From positions 1-64,000 of the forward strand of contig NZ_JADKYP010000023.1 in NCBI RefSeq assembly GCF_015354405.1: a DNA stretch of 64,000 bases. Direction: 5' to 3'. Both the position numbers and the translations under genes were made by a program. The notes beneath the pieces were generated by a model. It made no database searches. It had not been told where the DNA came from and worked only from the letters and a program-made list of their open reading frames with translations. Below are positions 15,951-24,718 of the stretch, in pieces. Source of the stretch: Nocardia sp. BSTN01 (GTDB lineage Bacteria > Actinomycetota > Actinomycetes > Mycobacteriales > Mycobacteriaceae). Within the stretch, counting starts at the first letter, position 1. Each line of letters opens with the position of its first letter.

Positions 15951-16624
15951 GCACCACCTCCACCAGAACCACCACCACGATCAAGTCCCGACGTGACCCG
16001 GTAGAAGACGTCTTGACGCTGTTCCTGGCCGTGATCGGCTGGGCAGTGATCTCGGCGTTCCTCGCGGCCTGGTGGGCGGTGCTGTTCCCGATGGTCTCGC
16101 TGCCCATCGCTGCGGTGGCCGGCCTTTTCTGGTTCTACGGATGGATCCCGGCCCTCGGCATGGCATTGGCTTCGGCCGCTGGGCTGGTGCTGTGGCGAGT
16201 GAAGGCCCCGGAGTCGTTCTCGCGCTTCGTTTCTCGTCGCGCCCGCTCCCGGTTCCTGTCCTGGTTCCGGTACCGGCGGCAATGGTCGGCACGGTTGGAC
16301 GACTGCAACCTATCGGCCCGCGACGACCTGGGCCAGACGGTGAAGATTCCGCGGCTTCTGGGTATCGAGATTGGGGAGGCCACCGACACCGTGCGGGCGG
16401 CGATGCTGCCGGGCCAGTGCCCCGACGACTGGGCCAACCGCACCGCCCATCTGGCCCATGCGTTTGGGGCCGAGGAATGCCGCGTCAGCATCACCGGCCC
16501 AGCTCGGGTGCAACTGGTGTTCCGGCGCGCTGATTCGCTCGCCAAGCCGATTCTGGCCCCGTTCCCACACATCCCCGGCGGCTTGGGAGGACCGCCCCGC
16601 CAGGAGGACGACAACGCCGCGTGA
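15947..16624 (+). CDS. membrane protein, probable transfer component
   Basis: This is a 225-residue protein with two to three membrane helices between ~22 and 83 (LTLFLAVIGWAVISAFLAAWWAVLF; LPIAAVAGLFWFYGWIPALGMALASAAGLVLW) and a soluble C-terminal domain (IEIGEATDTVRAAMLPGQCPDDWANRTAHLAHAFGAEECRV). That layout resembles the N-terminal part of Tra/FtsK proteins, so it may work with the separate translocase at 13979. Confidence 0.6.
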   Translation: MSTTSTRTTTTIKSRRDPVEDVLTLFLAVIGWAVISAFLAAWWAVLFPMVSLPIAAVAGLFWFYGWIPALGMALASAAGLVLWRVKAPESFSRFVSRRARSRFLSWFRYRRQWSARLDDCNLSARDDLGQTVKIPRLLGIEIGEATDTVRAAMLPGQCPDDWANRTAHLAHAFGAEECRVSITGPARVQLVFRRADSLAKPILAPFPHIPGGLGGPPRQEDDNAA

Positions 16625-16656
16625 CAACCACCACCACTGATGAGGGAGGCCAGACC

Positions 16657-18324
16657 ATGACAGACCAACAGCCTGACACCGATCCGGCCTCCCTCGGCCC
16701 CGTTCGGGAGACGGCAGCGGATCGGCGTTCGATGCCGAGCATGTACGACATCGCTCAGGCGGCGGCCGACAAACACGGGGAGTGCCGCCGACCGATCCCG
16801 ATGTACAGCTATGACCCCGATACGGGGGAATCGAAATACGTTGGCGCACCATGCAAATCGACGCTGGACAGTGTGTGCCCCTCGTGCGCGTCTCGGGCTC
16901 GCGCCCTGCGGATGCAGCAAGCCCACGAAGGCTGGCACATCGAACAAGAACCTGTCGACATCACCCGCGACCCCACCGAACGACAACTCGAACTGGTCGA
17001 GACTCGCGCGCGTTTGATGGACAACTACCAGGAAGCCAAGGCTCGCGACGACGACGAAGCAATGGCCGGTATCCGTGAGGTTGTTGCGGATCTGGATGCG
17101 GAGTTGCGGGAGACCGGTGTGCGCGGGCGTCTTCCGGCGCTGGACCCTGCACCGAAATCGGAGCGCAAACGATCGACCCGCCGCCGCCAGGACGTCCCGG
17201 ATCTGCCTCGCAAGAAGATCGACAAGACAACGATCGGGCGGCAGTACGCGGGCAAATACCGGCCGTCAACGTTCGCTACGGTCACCTGCGACACCTACGG
17301 GCCGGTCAATCTGGACGGGTCGCCGGTCAACCCGGACTCCTACGACTACCGTCGCGCTGCGCGTGACATCGTCTTCTGGCCTGCACTATTCGACCGGTTC
17401 GTACAGAACTACCGGCGTGCGACCGGTCGCGATATCCAATACTTCGCCACCGTGGAACCCCAGCGCCGGGGCGCCCCACACATTCACATGGCCATCCGCG
17501 GCACCGACCCCAAATCGCTGATTCGGCAAATCGTCGCCGCGACCTATCACCAGGTGTGGTGGCCGCACTTCGACCCGGAAAACGAGCAGTACACCGATGG
17601 ACACATGCCTGTCTGGGACTACGCCGCCGGCCGATTCGTCGACCCGGACACCGCCGAACCGCTTCCGCTGTGGGACGAAGCAATGGACATGCTCGACACC
17701 GTCGACGACCTCGAACCAGCGCACGTGGTGAAGTTCGGTCGACAGGTCGACGTGCAAGGTGTGCTCGGCGGCACCGAGGAAGCCTCCCGCCACGTCGGCT
17801 ACCTGACCAAATACCTCACCAAGTCCATCGCTGAGGTCATCGAGCCTCGAACCGACCGTGCCGCAACGCATTACGACCGGCTACACGCAGAACTCCAGAA
17901 AACTCCGTGCTCGCCGAACTGTCCTATCTGGCTGCGCTACGGCATCGCACCCAAGGGCGCCAGCGAGAAGACACAGCCGGGCCGCTGCAAGGGCAAAGCC
18001 CACCGCCGCGAAACCCTCGGTCTGCGCGGTCGTCGCGTCCTGGTGTCGCGGCGATGGACCGGTAAGACGCTTCCCGACCACAAGGCCGACCGCGCCGAGT
18101 TTGTTCGGCAAATCCTCGCCTCGGTCGGCATTCAGAAACCGGATACGTCCCGGCTGATCGTGAAACCGGTCGAGCCCGGAGACAAGAACGTGCCACCGCG
18201 AGAGCACCTGATCATGGCCTCGATCGCGCAGCGGATCAAATGGCGCGCCCAATACGAAACCGCCCGCCTGGAATCCAGTCCACCAGGCGAGCAACAACAT
18301 TCGGCAATCCAACCGGCAGCATAG
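16657..18324 (+). CDS. RepSA-like rolling-circle replication initiator
   Basis: This 555-residue protein has an HUH motif in VEPQRRGAPHIHMAIRG (His-Ile-His ~273) and a later HVGYLTKYLTKS (~378) that probably holds the catalytic tyrosine. The N-terminus contains CRRP...CKSTLDSVCPSC, a likely zinc finger. In pSAM2, RepSA nicks and replicates the excised circle. I chose ATG 16657 because GAGGGAGG stands 8 nt upstream; GTG 16621 overlaps the previous stop and is an alternative. Confidence 0.9.
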   Translation: MTDQQPDTDPASLGPVRETAADRRSMPSMYDIAQAAADKHGECRRPIPMYSYDPDTGESKYVGAPCKSTLDSVCPSCASRARALRMQQAHEGWHIEQEPVDITRDPTERQLELVETRARLMDNYQEAKARDDDEAMAGIREVVADLDAELRETGVRGRLPALDPAPKSERKRSTRRRQDVPDLPRKKIDKTTIGRQYAGKYRPSTFATVTCDTYGPVNLDGSPVNPDSYDYRRAARDIVFWPALFDRFVQNYRRATGRDIQYFATVEPQRRGAPHIHMAIRGTDPKSLIRQIVAATYHQVWWPHFDPENEQYTDGHMPVWDYAAGRFVDPDTAEPLPLWDEAMDMLDTVDDLEPAHVVKFGRQVDVQGVLGGTEEASRHVGYLTKYLTKSIAEVIEPRTDRAATHYDRLHAELQKTPCSPNCPIWLRYGIAPKGASEKTQPGRCKGKAHRRETLGLRGRRVLVSRRWTGKTLPDHKADRAEFVRQILASVGIQKPDTSRLIVKPVEPGDKNVPPREHLIMASIAQRIKWRAQYETARLESSPPGEQQHSAIQPAA

Positions 18325-18334
18325 GGAGGAACAG

Positions 18335-18544
18335 ATGGATACCAACGGGCAGGAAACGTACCTGAGGGCCAAGGACTGCGAAGCTCTGACCGGCATCCCT
18401 GAGGCCACCTGGCGGTGGTGGGCGCACGTCGGTAAAGGACCGGCCAGCTTCAAGCTCGGGGCTCGTCGTCGCGTCTGGCGTAAGTCGGTGATCTTGGCGT
18501 GGATCGCGGAGCAGGAGGCCGAAAGCCTCGGTGATGCTGCGTGA
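18335..18544 (+). CDS. xis: excisionase (Xis)
   Basis: This is a 69-residue MerR/HTH_17-type DNA-binding protein (YLRAKDCEALTGIPEATWRWWAHVGKGPASFKLGARRRVWRKSVILAWI), the usual form of AICE excisionases. It lies between rep and int, and its stop overlaps the GTG of int, as in pSAM2. Xis bends the arm DNA to direct Int towards excision. Confidence 0.85.
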   Translation: MDTNGQETYLRAKDCEALTGIPEATWRWWAHVGKGPASFKLGARRRVWRKSVILAWIAEQEAESLGDAA

Positions 18545-19761
18545 CCGTGAAGCGCAATCGCCGCGCGGGAGTTGAAGACCTGTGGACCAAGGAAGTCCTC
18601 GACGAGAACAAGAAGGCTCACCGGGTGCCCTCGAAGTTGCACGGGAAGGGCAAGCGTTGGCGAGCTCGCTACGTCGATGATGCCGGCAATGAGCACACGA
18701 AGCGCTTCGCTCGGAAAGCGGACGCGCAAGCCTGGCTCGATGCGCAGGTCGCGAGTTTGGTCCAGGGCATTCACGTTGCACCGCGCGACTCTCAAAAGAC
18801 CGTAGAGCAGTGGGCAAACGAGTGGCTGAAGGGGTACGCAAACCACCGCGAAACGACAGTGGAGCTGGCAACCTGGCACGTCAAGAAGATCAACGAAGGG
18901 TTGGGGTCGCTGCAATTGTCGGCGGTGCGGCCGTCCACGGTGAAGAAGTGGATGGTGGCGCTCAAGGACGAGGGCCTGGCCGACAGCTACGTCTACAGCC
19001 TGCATTCTCGATTGGCTCAGATCCTCGGGGACGCAATGCACGACGGGCTGTTGGCACGCAATCCGTGTTCGCGCCGTACGTCGCCGAAGACTGGGCAGCA
19101 GAAGGTCTATGTAGCGACCTCCGAGCAGGTCTGGGCACTGCATGATGCGATGCCGGCACATCTTCGCGTGGCGGTACTGCTCGGCGCGTTCGTGGGTCTT
19201 CGAATCTCGGAGGCTGCTGGACTGCGGACCGCCGATGTCGATTTCGCCAACGGCATCGTGCAACCTCGCCAGCAGTGGCCCGCACGAGAGTTGAAGACGG
19301 AGTCAAGCACAAAGCCTGTGCCGATTCCGCCGGAACTCGTCGCGATGCTCGAAGAGTCGGCCAAGGTGTTCCCTGGTGATCATCTGGTCTGTGATGAATT
19401 CGGCAAGCCGGTCTCGCCGTGGGTGATCGGGTGGAATCTGCGGGCAGCGAAGGAGAAAGTTCACGACCTGCCCGAGGCGTTCAGCTTCCAGGACTTCCGG
19501 CACTTCTACGCATCTTTGCTCATCCGCCGAGGTGCCGATATTAAGGCCGTCCAGGCTCGCCTACGCCACGGCAGCGCCATCACGACTCTGCGGTACTACG
19601 CCCATCTCTGGCCCGATGCCGACGAGACAACGCGTACCGCGGTTGGTGCCACGATCAAGGATTGGCCCGGTTCCACTGCGTACTCACTGCGTACCGAGAC
19701 GGAGGAGACGGACTCTACCGATGACCAAGACGGCGAGAATGCGCAGGCAGAAGCCGTTTAG
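18541..19761 (+). CDS. int: tyrosine integrase
   Basis: This 406-residue protein has an N-terminal arm-binding region, a SAM-like core-binding domain (~90-180) and a catalytic domain with R221 (GLRISE), H321 (DFRHFYAS), H343 (LRHGS) and probable nucleophile Y353 (YYAHL). The GTG start overlaps the xis stop. Its 3' end overlaps the convergent ccsB stop by 4 bp and carries one copy of the arm-type repeat, so int, arm site and attachment core form one compact module. Confidence 0.95.
   Translation: MTVKRNRRAGVEDLWTKEVLDENKKAHRVPSKLHGKGKRWRARYVDDAGNEHTKRFARKADAQAWLDAQVASLVQGIHVAPRDSQKTVEQWANEWLKGYANHRETTVELATWHVKKINEGLGSLQLSAVRPSTVKKWMVALKDEGLADSYVYSLHSRLAQILGDAMHDGLLARNPCSRRTSPKTGQQKVYVATSEQVWALHDAMPAHLRVAVLLGAFVGLRISEAAGLRTADVDFANGIVQPRQQWPARELKTESSTKPVPIPPELVAMLEESAKVFPGDHLVCDEFGKPVSPWVIGWNLRAAKEKVHDLPEAFSFQDFRHFYASLLIRRGADIKAVQARLRHGSAITTLRYYAHLWPDADETTRTAVGATIKDWPGSTAYSLRTETEETDSTDDQDGENAQAEAV
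19676..19697. repeat. right copy of 22-bp putative integrase arm-type site
   Basis: Identical to 2874-2895 and in the same orientation. It lies inside the int coding sequence (encoding TAYSLRTE), 88 bp from the right attachment core. Confidence 0.6.
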
Positions 19762-20756
19762 TTGAGCCCCGCGTATGAGTGCAACCCGCTCACCACGATG
19801 TTGATGATGAACAAGTTGAACAGCATCGCGACGAAGCCGGCCACGTTGATCCAGGCGGCCTTGGTTTCACGCCAGCCGGAGGTGGCGCGGGCGTGCAGGT
19901 AGGCGGCGTAGATGACCCATGCGATGAAGGAGACGGTTTCCTTCGGGTCCCAGCCCCAGAAGCGGCCCCACGCGCTTTCGGCCCAGATGGCGCCGAGGAT
20001 GATGCCGGTGCCGAAGAGGGGGAAGGCCACGACCGTCGTGCGGTAGGCGAGGCGGTCGAGGGTGCGGGCGTCGGGCAGGCGGCGGGCGAGGGCGCCGAGC
20101 GGGTTGCTCGATTCCTGACCGTCCGGCTGGTACATGCGCAGCAGGAACAACAGGCTCGCCACACCGGACAGCATGAAGATGCCGCTGCCGATGCTGACGA
20201 TGGTGACGTGGATGGGCAGCCAGTACGACTTCAGCGCCGGAACCACGGGCGCGGCGTCGGCGTAGAGCACCTGGCCGGCCAGGAACATCAGGATCAGCAC
20301 CGGGACCAGCAGGAAGACCCACATCGCGCGGTACCGGCGATCGTGGATGAACACCAGGCCGGTGACCATCGCGGCCGCGGTCGCCATGGTGATGAACTCG
20401 TACATGTTGCCGAGCGGGAAGCGATGGGTCGCGAAGCCGCGCAACACGATCGAGGCCAGATGCAGGCCGATCGCGACGAAGACGACCGCGAACGCCATAT
20501 TGCCCAGCTGCTCGGCCAGCGAACGCTTCGGCGTGGGCTCCAGCTTGCCGGGGACGATCGGCCGGTCGGCGCGCACGCCACCGGAGGCGCCGACGCCGAC
20601 CAGTTCGCGCTCACGCTCTTGGGCGCTGGTCACCTTCTTCTTCGCGGAGGCGTACTGCACGATCAGCATCGCCAGCACCAGCAGGTAGACGACGAACGCC
20701 GTCTTGAAGGCGAGATTGCTGTAACCGGCGAGTGTTTCGTCGATCGGCATGTTCAC
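19758..20756 (-). CDS. ccsB: cytochrome c biogenesis protein CcsB (heme handling, System II)
   Basis: This 332-residue polytopic membrane protein has the heme-binding tryptophan-rich motif WGWDPKETVSFIAWVIYAAYLHARAT and conserved histidines of the CcsA/CcsB family. With ResB it delivers and attaches heme to apocytochrome c outside the membrane. The start overlaps the resB stop by 4 bp. The last ~9 codons come from the integrated element, yet the protein end (IVVSGLHSYAGLN) equals that encoded by the displaced copy at 2716, so function should be intact. Confidence 0.95.
   Translation of the reverse strand: MNMPIDETLAGYSNLAFKTAFVVYLLVLAMLIVQYASAKKKVTSAQERERELVGVGASGGVRADRPIVPGKLEPTPKRSLAEQLGNMAFAVVFVAIGLHLASIVLRGFATHRFPLGNMYEFITMATAAAMVTGLVFIHDRRYRAMWVFLLVPVLILMFLAGQVLYADAAPVVPALKSYWLPIHVTIVSIGSGIFMLSGVASLLFLLRMYQPDGQESSNPLGALARRLPDARTLDRLAYRTTVVAFPLFGTGIILGAIWAESAWGRFWGWDPKETVSFIAWVIYAAYLHARATSGWRETKAAWINVAGFVAMLFNLFIINIVVSGLHSYAGLN
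19786..19813. repeat. right attachment core (attR)
   Basis: This is the second copy of the 28-bp core. To its left (19758-19785) lies element DNA that supplies the last codons and stop of ccsB. To its right the body of chromosomal ccsB continues. Confidence 0.88.
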
Positions 20757-22456
20757 TCTCCCGTGCTCTCGGTCCGGGCGACCGGGCGCTGATCCGTGGG
20801 GCTGCCGGTGTCGGTGCGGTCGGAACCGAGCAGCCGCGTCCGCAAGCGGTCGAACTCGCCGCCCCAGCCCGCCTGGTCGGTGCGGGCCAGCCCACCCATT
20901 TCTACTACAGTACGTCGTTCACCGGAACCGCCCTCGTCCGGGCCTTCCGGATAGGCGCGCAACCAGATCCGCCGCCGCTTCACCACCAGCGAGACCAGCA
21001 GACCGGCCATCATCGTCACCGCGCACACCAGGACCCAGCTCTGCGCCGGATCGTAGGAGACCTGCAGATTCGCGTACTGCTGCGCGCCGTCGAAGGTGAC
21101 CTTGGTGCCGTCGGCCAGCGTGGCCGATTCACCGGGTCGCAGATTGACGCGCTGCTGCTTCGTCAGCCGACCCTGTTTGATCATCTCCGGATCGAGCGAG
21201 AACAGCGACTGCGCGCGTCCGGTGTCGAGTCCGGTCTCGCCGCGGTAGATGTCGATCGCCACCGCCGGATCGGTCAGGCCCGGATACGAGGAGGTCAGCA
21301 GGCTGCCGTGCATCAGCGCGGTGGGGGCGAACAGGCCCTCGATCGCGATCTGGTTCTTGCGCCGCTCGTCCTCGCTGCCGTACATACCGCCCGGCGGATC
21401 GAACCGCATCACACCGCTGGACAGGAAGGTGGCGCCGTCGTCGGGCCGCCACTGGATGGTCTCGGTGCGCTTCTGCCCGTTCGGATAGGTGACGGTGAAG
21501 GTCGGCGCGTAGCCGTGTCCCTGCAGGTAGACGCGGTCACCGGCGACGCGCAGCGGATGGTTGACCTGGATGGTGGTGTCACGCCAGGTGTCGGTCGCCA
21601 GATCGTCGCCGGTCTGATACGAGATGTTCGCGGTGAACATCTCGGCCTGCCCGTTGGGAAGGTAGTCGGCCTTGAAATCCTTGACCCGCACGCAGACCGG
21701 GGTCAGCCCGGTGCCGTCGTTGACCCGCCCGGCCTTGAAGGAATCGAAGACCGCCGGCGAGGTGGTGCAGAATCCGGGTCCGCCGTCGGCGACGACGATC
21801 ACGTTGCCCTCGTAGCCGAACAGCTTGCCCGCCGCGATCGCGACCAGCAGGCCGACCAGCGCCAGGTGGAAGACCAGATTGCCGAGCTCGCGCAGATACC
21901 CCTTCTCCGCGGAGAGCGTCACCTCACCGGGACGGCCGTTGCGCACATCGGATTCGTCCCGCACCACCGTGCGCCAGCCGCGCAGCCCGCGCCGCGCCTG
22001 CTCGATCGCCTCGGCGGGAGTGTCATCGGTGGTGGTCGCGGCGTGATGCGGCAGCCGGGACAGGTTGCGCGGCACCATGACCGGCGGTGTGCGCAGCGCC
22101 TTGTAGTGGTCGAAGACGCGCGGCACGATGCAGCCGACCAGCGAGACGAACAGCAGGGCGTAGATCGCGGTGAACCAGAAGCTGGAGAACACGTCGAACA
22201 GTTGTAGCCGGTCCATCCACGGCCCGAGGGTGCCACGATCGGCGATGTATTTGTCGACCTTCTGCGGGTTGAGACTGCGCTGCGGCAGCAACGCCCCCGG
22301 AATCGCCGCCAGCGCCAGCAAAAACAGCAGCATGAGCGCCGTACGCATACTGGTCAATCCGCGCCAGGCGTTGCGCAGCAGTGCGAACGCGCGGCGCGGC
22401 AGCGACTGGCGCGGCGGTTTCGCGGCGGTGGACGGGGGCGTCATCGTGGCAGTCAT
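20753..22456 (-). CDS. resB: cytochrome c biogenesis protein ResB
   Basis: This is a 567-residue System II partner of CcsB. N-terminal membrane helices (ALMLLFLLALAAIPGALLP; FTAIYALLFVSLVGCIVPRVF) are followed by a large external domain and a last helix near the C-terminus (SWVLVCAVTMMAGLLVSLVV). I chose ATG 22456 (MTATMTPPST); ATG 22444 is also possible. It lies 5 bp after ccdA and overlaps ccsB. Confidence 0.92.
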   Translation of the reverse strand: MTATMTPPSTAAKPPRQSLPRRAFALLRNAWRGLTSMRTALMLLFLLALAAIPGALLPQRSLNPQKVDKYIADRGTLGPWMDRLQLFDVFSSFWFTAIYALLFVSLVGCIVPRVFDHYKALRTPPVMVPRNLSRLPHHAATTTDDTPAEAIEQARRGLRGWRTVVRDESDVRNGRPGEVTLSAEKGYLRELGNLVFHLALVGLLVAIAAGKLFGYEGNVIVVADGGPGFCTTSPAVFDSFKAGRVNDGTGLTPVCVRVKDFKADYLPNGQAEMFTANISYQTGDDLATDTWRDTTIQVNHPLRVAGDRVYLQGHGYAPTFTVTYPNGQKRTETIQWRPDDGATFLSSGVMRFDPPGGMYGSEDERRKNQIAIEGLFAPTALMHGSLLTSSYPGLTDPAVAIDIYRGETGLDTGRAQSLFSLDPEMIKQGRLTKQQRVNLRPGESATLADGTKVTFDGAQQYANLQVSYDPAQSWVLVCAVTMMAGLLVSLVVKRRRIWLRAYPEGPDEGGSGERRTVVEMGGLARTDQAGWGGEFDRLRTRLLGSDRTDTGSPTDQRPVARTESTGE

Positions 22457-22461
22457 GGGGC

Positions 22462-23307
22462 TCAGATCGGCAGGGTTACCTGGGAGACGAATACGTTGCG
22501 GATCCATCCGACGAACTGATCCCACATCCCGGTGACCAGTGCGATGCCGACCACGACGAGCAGTACGCCGCCGATGATCTGGATGATGCGCGAATTGCGC
22601 CGGAGCCAGCCGACCCCGCGCAGCGCGGTGGCCGACCCGAACGCGAGAATCACGAACGGCAGGCCGAGACCGAGGCAGTACGCCACGATCAGCACGACAC
22701 CCCGGGCGGCCGTCGCCCCCTCGGTGCCGGCGGATACGGCCATCACGCCGGACAGCGTCGGACCCAGACACGGCGTCCAACCGAGGGCGAACACCGCGCC
22801 CAGCAGTGGTGCGCCGACGATTCCGGTGAGCCGGCGCGGATGCATTCTGGTGTCACGCTGCAACATCGGCACCAGGCCGAGGAACACCAGGCCCATCACG
22901 ATGGTCACCACACCGCCGATGCGTTGCAGCAGTTCACGATTGACGTTCAGGGTCTGGATGACCCCGAAGACCGTGGCCGAAGCCAGCACGAACACCACGG
23001 TGAAACCGGCGACGAAGAGTCCGGCCGCACCCGCGACACGCATCCGCCCGGTGCGCAGCGCGACGGCCGCGCTCTTGCCCTGCGCCTCGCCGACGGTGAC
23101 CGGCGGCGCCTCGGCGCCGACGAGCCCGGCCAGATATGACAGATATCCCGGCACCAGCGGCACCACACACGGCGACGCGAACGAGACCAGTCCGGCGAGC
23201 AGGCAGGCGCCCAAGGCCAGCAGCAGCGGCCCGGTGGCCGCGGTCTGCTGGAACGATTCGCCGACCGAAGCCAATGCCGGCACCGCCGGGGAAGCCAGAG
23301 CCGTCAC
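22462..23307 (-). CDS. ccdA: thiol-disulfide transport protein CcdA
   Basis: This is a 281-residue DsbD/CcdA-type membrane protein with six helices and the two functional cysteines in SFASPCVVPLVPG and WTPCLGPTL. It passes electrons from cytoplasmic thioredoxin across the membrane to ResA, keeping apocytochrome c cysteines reduced. Its start overlaps the resA stop (ATGA). Confidence 0.93.
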   Translation of the reverse strand: MTALASPAVPALASVGESFQQTAATGPLLLALGACLLAGLVSFASPCVVPLVPGYLSYLAGLVGAEAPPVTVGEAQGKSAAVALRTGRMRVAGAAGLFVAGFTVVFVLASATVFGVIQTLNVNRELLQRIGGVVTIVMGLVFLGLVPMLQRDTRMHPRRLTGIVGAPLLGAVFALGWTPCLGPTLSGVMAVSAGTEGATAARGVVLIVAYCLGLGLPFVILAFGSATALRGVGWLRRNSRIIQIIGGVLLVVVGIALVTGMWDQFVGWIRNVFVSQVTLPI

Positions 23308-23912
23308 TGCCGGCCCTCCTGCGCGACCTGATTCACCACCGGCAGCAGATCCTCGGCCAGCAACGACCGCAGGAAGACCGCGGCGACGCGATGCTGCCGA
23401 TCCAGCACCAGCGTGGTGGGGATGACGCTGGTGGGGAATTTGCCGCCGAGCGCCAGCAGGCTGCGCATCTCGGGGTCGTAGATGGAGGGATAGCCGACGT
23501 GATTGTCGGTCACGAAGTCGCGTGCCTTGTCCTGCTGCGGATCACGCACATTGATCCCCAGGAAGGCGACGCCCTTGTCCTTGGACTGTTCGTAGACCTG
23601 TTCCAGCGCGGGCGCTTCCGCCCGGCACGGTCCACACCACTGCCCCCAGAGGTTCAGCACGACGACCTGATTCGGGAAGTCGTCGACCGAGACGGTCTTG
23701 CCGGTCAGCAGGTTCGGACCCGAGAGGTGGCCGATCGTGCCGCGGGCCGCCGGTGGGTCGTACCGGATATCGGTCTTGCCGCCGGGTGAGACGAAATCGA
23801 AGGTGCCGCCCTGGGCGACCGCGTCGTTACCCGACGAACAACCGGCCAGCGCGGCGACGACCGCCACGCAGGCCAGCAGCATCGGCAGCAGACGCCGGAC
23901 CGCCCCGCTCAC
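23304..23912 (-). CDS. resA: ResA/TlpA-like thiol-disulfide oxidoreductase, lipoprotein
   Basis: This 202-residue protein has a lipoprotein signal (MLLACVAVVAALAGC, lipobox LAGC) and a thioredoxin-fold domain with LWGQWCGPCRAEAP (CxxC) and the cis-proline TSVIPTTLV. It reduces apocytochrome c for heme attachment. I chose GTG 23912, overlapping the upstream stop; the longer open frame runs through the phosphatase gene. Confidence 0.9.
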   Translation of the reverse strand: MSGAVRRLLPMLLACVAVVAALAGCSSGNDAVAQGGTFDFVSPGGKTDIRYDPPAARGTIGHLSGPNLLTGKTVSVDDFPNQVVVLNLWGQWCGPCRAEAPALEQVYEQSKDKGVAFLGINVRDPQQDKARDFVTDNHVGYPSIYDPEMRSLLALGGKFPTSVIPTTLVLDRQHRVAAVFLRSLLAEDLLPVVNQVAQEGRQ

Positions 23913-24718
23913 GCCCCGGTCACCCTGGGATCCGAGCCGCCGGACGGCTCGGAGTAGACGATGTCGATCAACGTATCGCCTTGGTACACAAGCGAAGTCA
24001 GCGACGCCAGCGAGCACTGCCGCTGCCGCGGATCGTGCCACAGCCGCTTGCCCTCCAGGAAGCGCCGCAACGTCCACACCGGCAGCTGATGCGAGACCAC
24101 CACGGCCTCGTGCCCGGCCGCCTCCACCCGCGCCTTGTTCACGGCGGCGAGCATGCGATGGGCGATCTGCAGATACGGCTCCCCCCACGACGGGGTGAAC
24201 GGATCGCGCAGCTTCCACCAGTGCCGCGGCTTGCGCAGCGCACCGTCGCCCACCGACACCCGCAGACCCTCGAAGGTGTTGCCGGCCTCGATGAGGTTGT
24301 CGTCGGTGCGCACGATCAGCCCGTGCTGTCCGGCGATCGGCGCGGCGGTCTCCTGGGCGCGCTGCAGCGGCGAGGCGACGACCAGGGCGATGTCGTGGTC
24401 GGCGAGGGTGCGCGCGACCGTCGCCGCCTGGGAACGGCCAGTCACCGAGAGACTGAAGCCGGGCAGGCGGCCGTAGAGGATGCCCTTGGGGTTGTGCACC
24501 TCGCCGTGGCGCATCACGTGCACGATCGTCTCGGTATCCGAGGCGACGTCACCGGGGAGCGAGGGGACCTTGCCGGCATCGGCTCCCGAGGCGGGGACGG
24601 GCGCCTGCGACGATCCGGTGTCCGCGTTCGCCGCGGCCGCACCGGACGACGCCGATTCTTCGTGCGAGGGGGATTCTGTTGCGGCAGTGACGGATTCGAG
24701 CTGATCTGAGTCGCTCAC
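23909..24718 (-). CDS. histidine phosphatase (phosphoglycerate-mutase-like) family protein
   Basis: This 269-residue protein has a Ser/Ala/Glu-rich N-terminal 60 residues, then the phosphatase domain: [11 protein letters not shown] (catalytic RHG), [14 protein letters not shown], and [11 protein letters not shown] with the second His. Substrate unknown. The gene occurs in the same place, between hemL and resA, in mycobacteria (Rv0525). It overlaps both neighbours by 4 bp. Confidence 0.88.
   Translation of the reverse strand: MSDSDQLESVTAATESPSHEESASSGAAAANADTGSSQAPVPASGADAGKVPSLPGDVASDTETIVHVMRHGEVHNPKGILYGRLPGFSLSVTGRSQAATVARTLADHDIALVVASPLQRAQETAAPIAGQHGLIVRTDDNLIEAGNTFEGLRVSVGDGALRKPRHWWKLRDPFTPSWGEPYLQIAHRMLAAVNKARVEAAGHEAVVVSHQLPVWTLRRFLEGKRLWHDPRQRQCSLASLTSLVYQGDTLIDIVYSEPSGGSDPRVTGA

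Larger units (their letters stand above)
2744..19813. mobile_element. AICE (pSAM2-type integrative conjugative element) in ccsB
   Basis: The element is bounded by 28-bp perfect direct repeats; repeat to repeat it is 17,042 bp. It carries the full pSAM2-type set: GntR/KorSA-like repressor, Pra-like activator, DUF2637 spread protein, FtsK/TraSA-like translocase, RepSA-like HUH initiator, Xis and tyrosine integrase adjacent to the right end. The left half (3.0-10.4 kb) is cargo with mixed base composition. Integration is within the last codons of ccsB, whose 3' end the element restores. Confidence 0.9.

Noticed and set aside
22462-22780. Extended N-terminus of ResB reaching into ccdA
   Set aside because: The extra residues are the antisense-type frame of ccdA codons; ResB conservation begins near MTATMTPPST at 22456.
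23909-24718. Reading the RHG-motif protein as the glycolytic phosphoglycerate mutase
   Set aside because: The glycolytic enzyme is clearly gpmA at 52600; this one is a divergent histidine phosphatase with an unrelated N-terminal extension.
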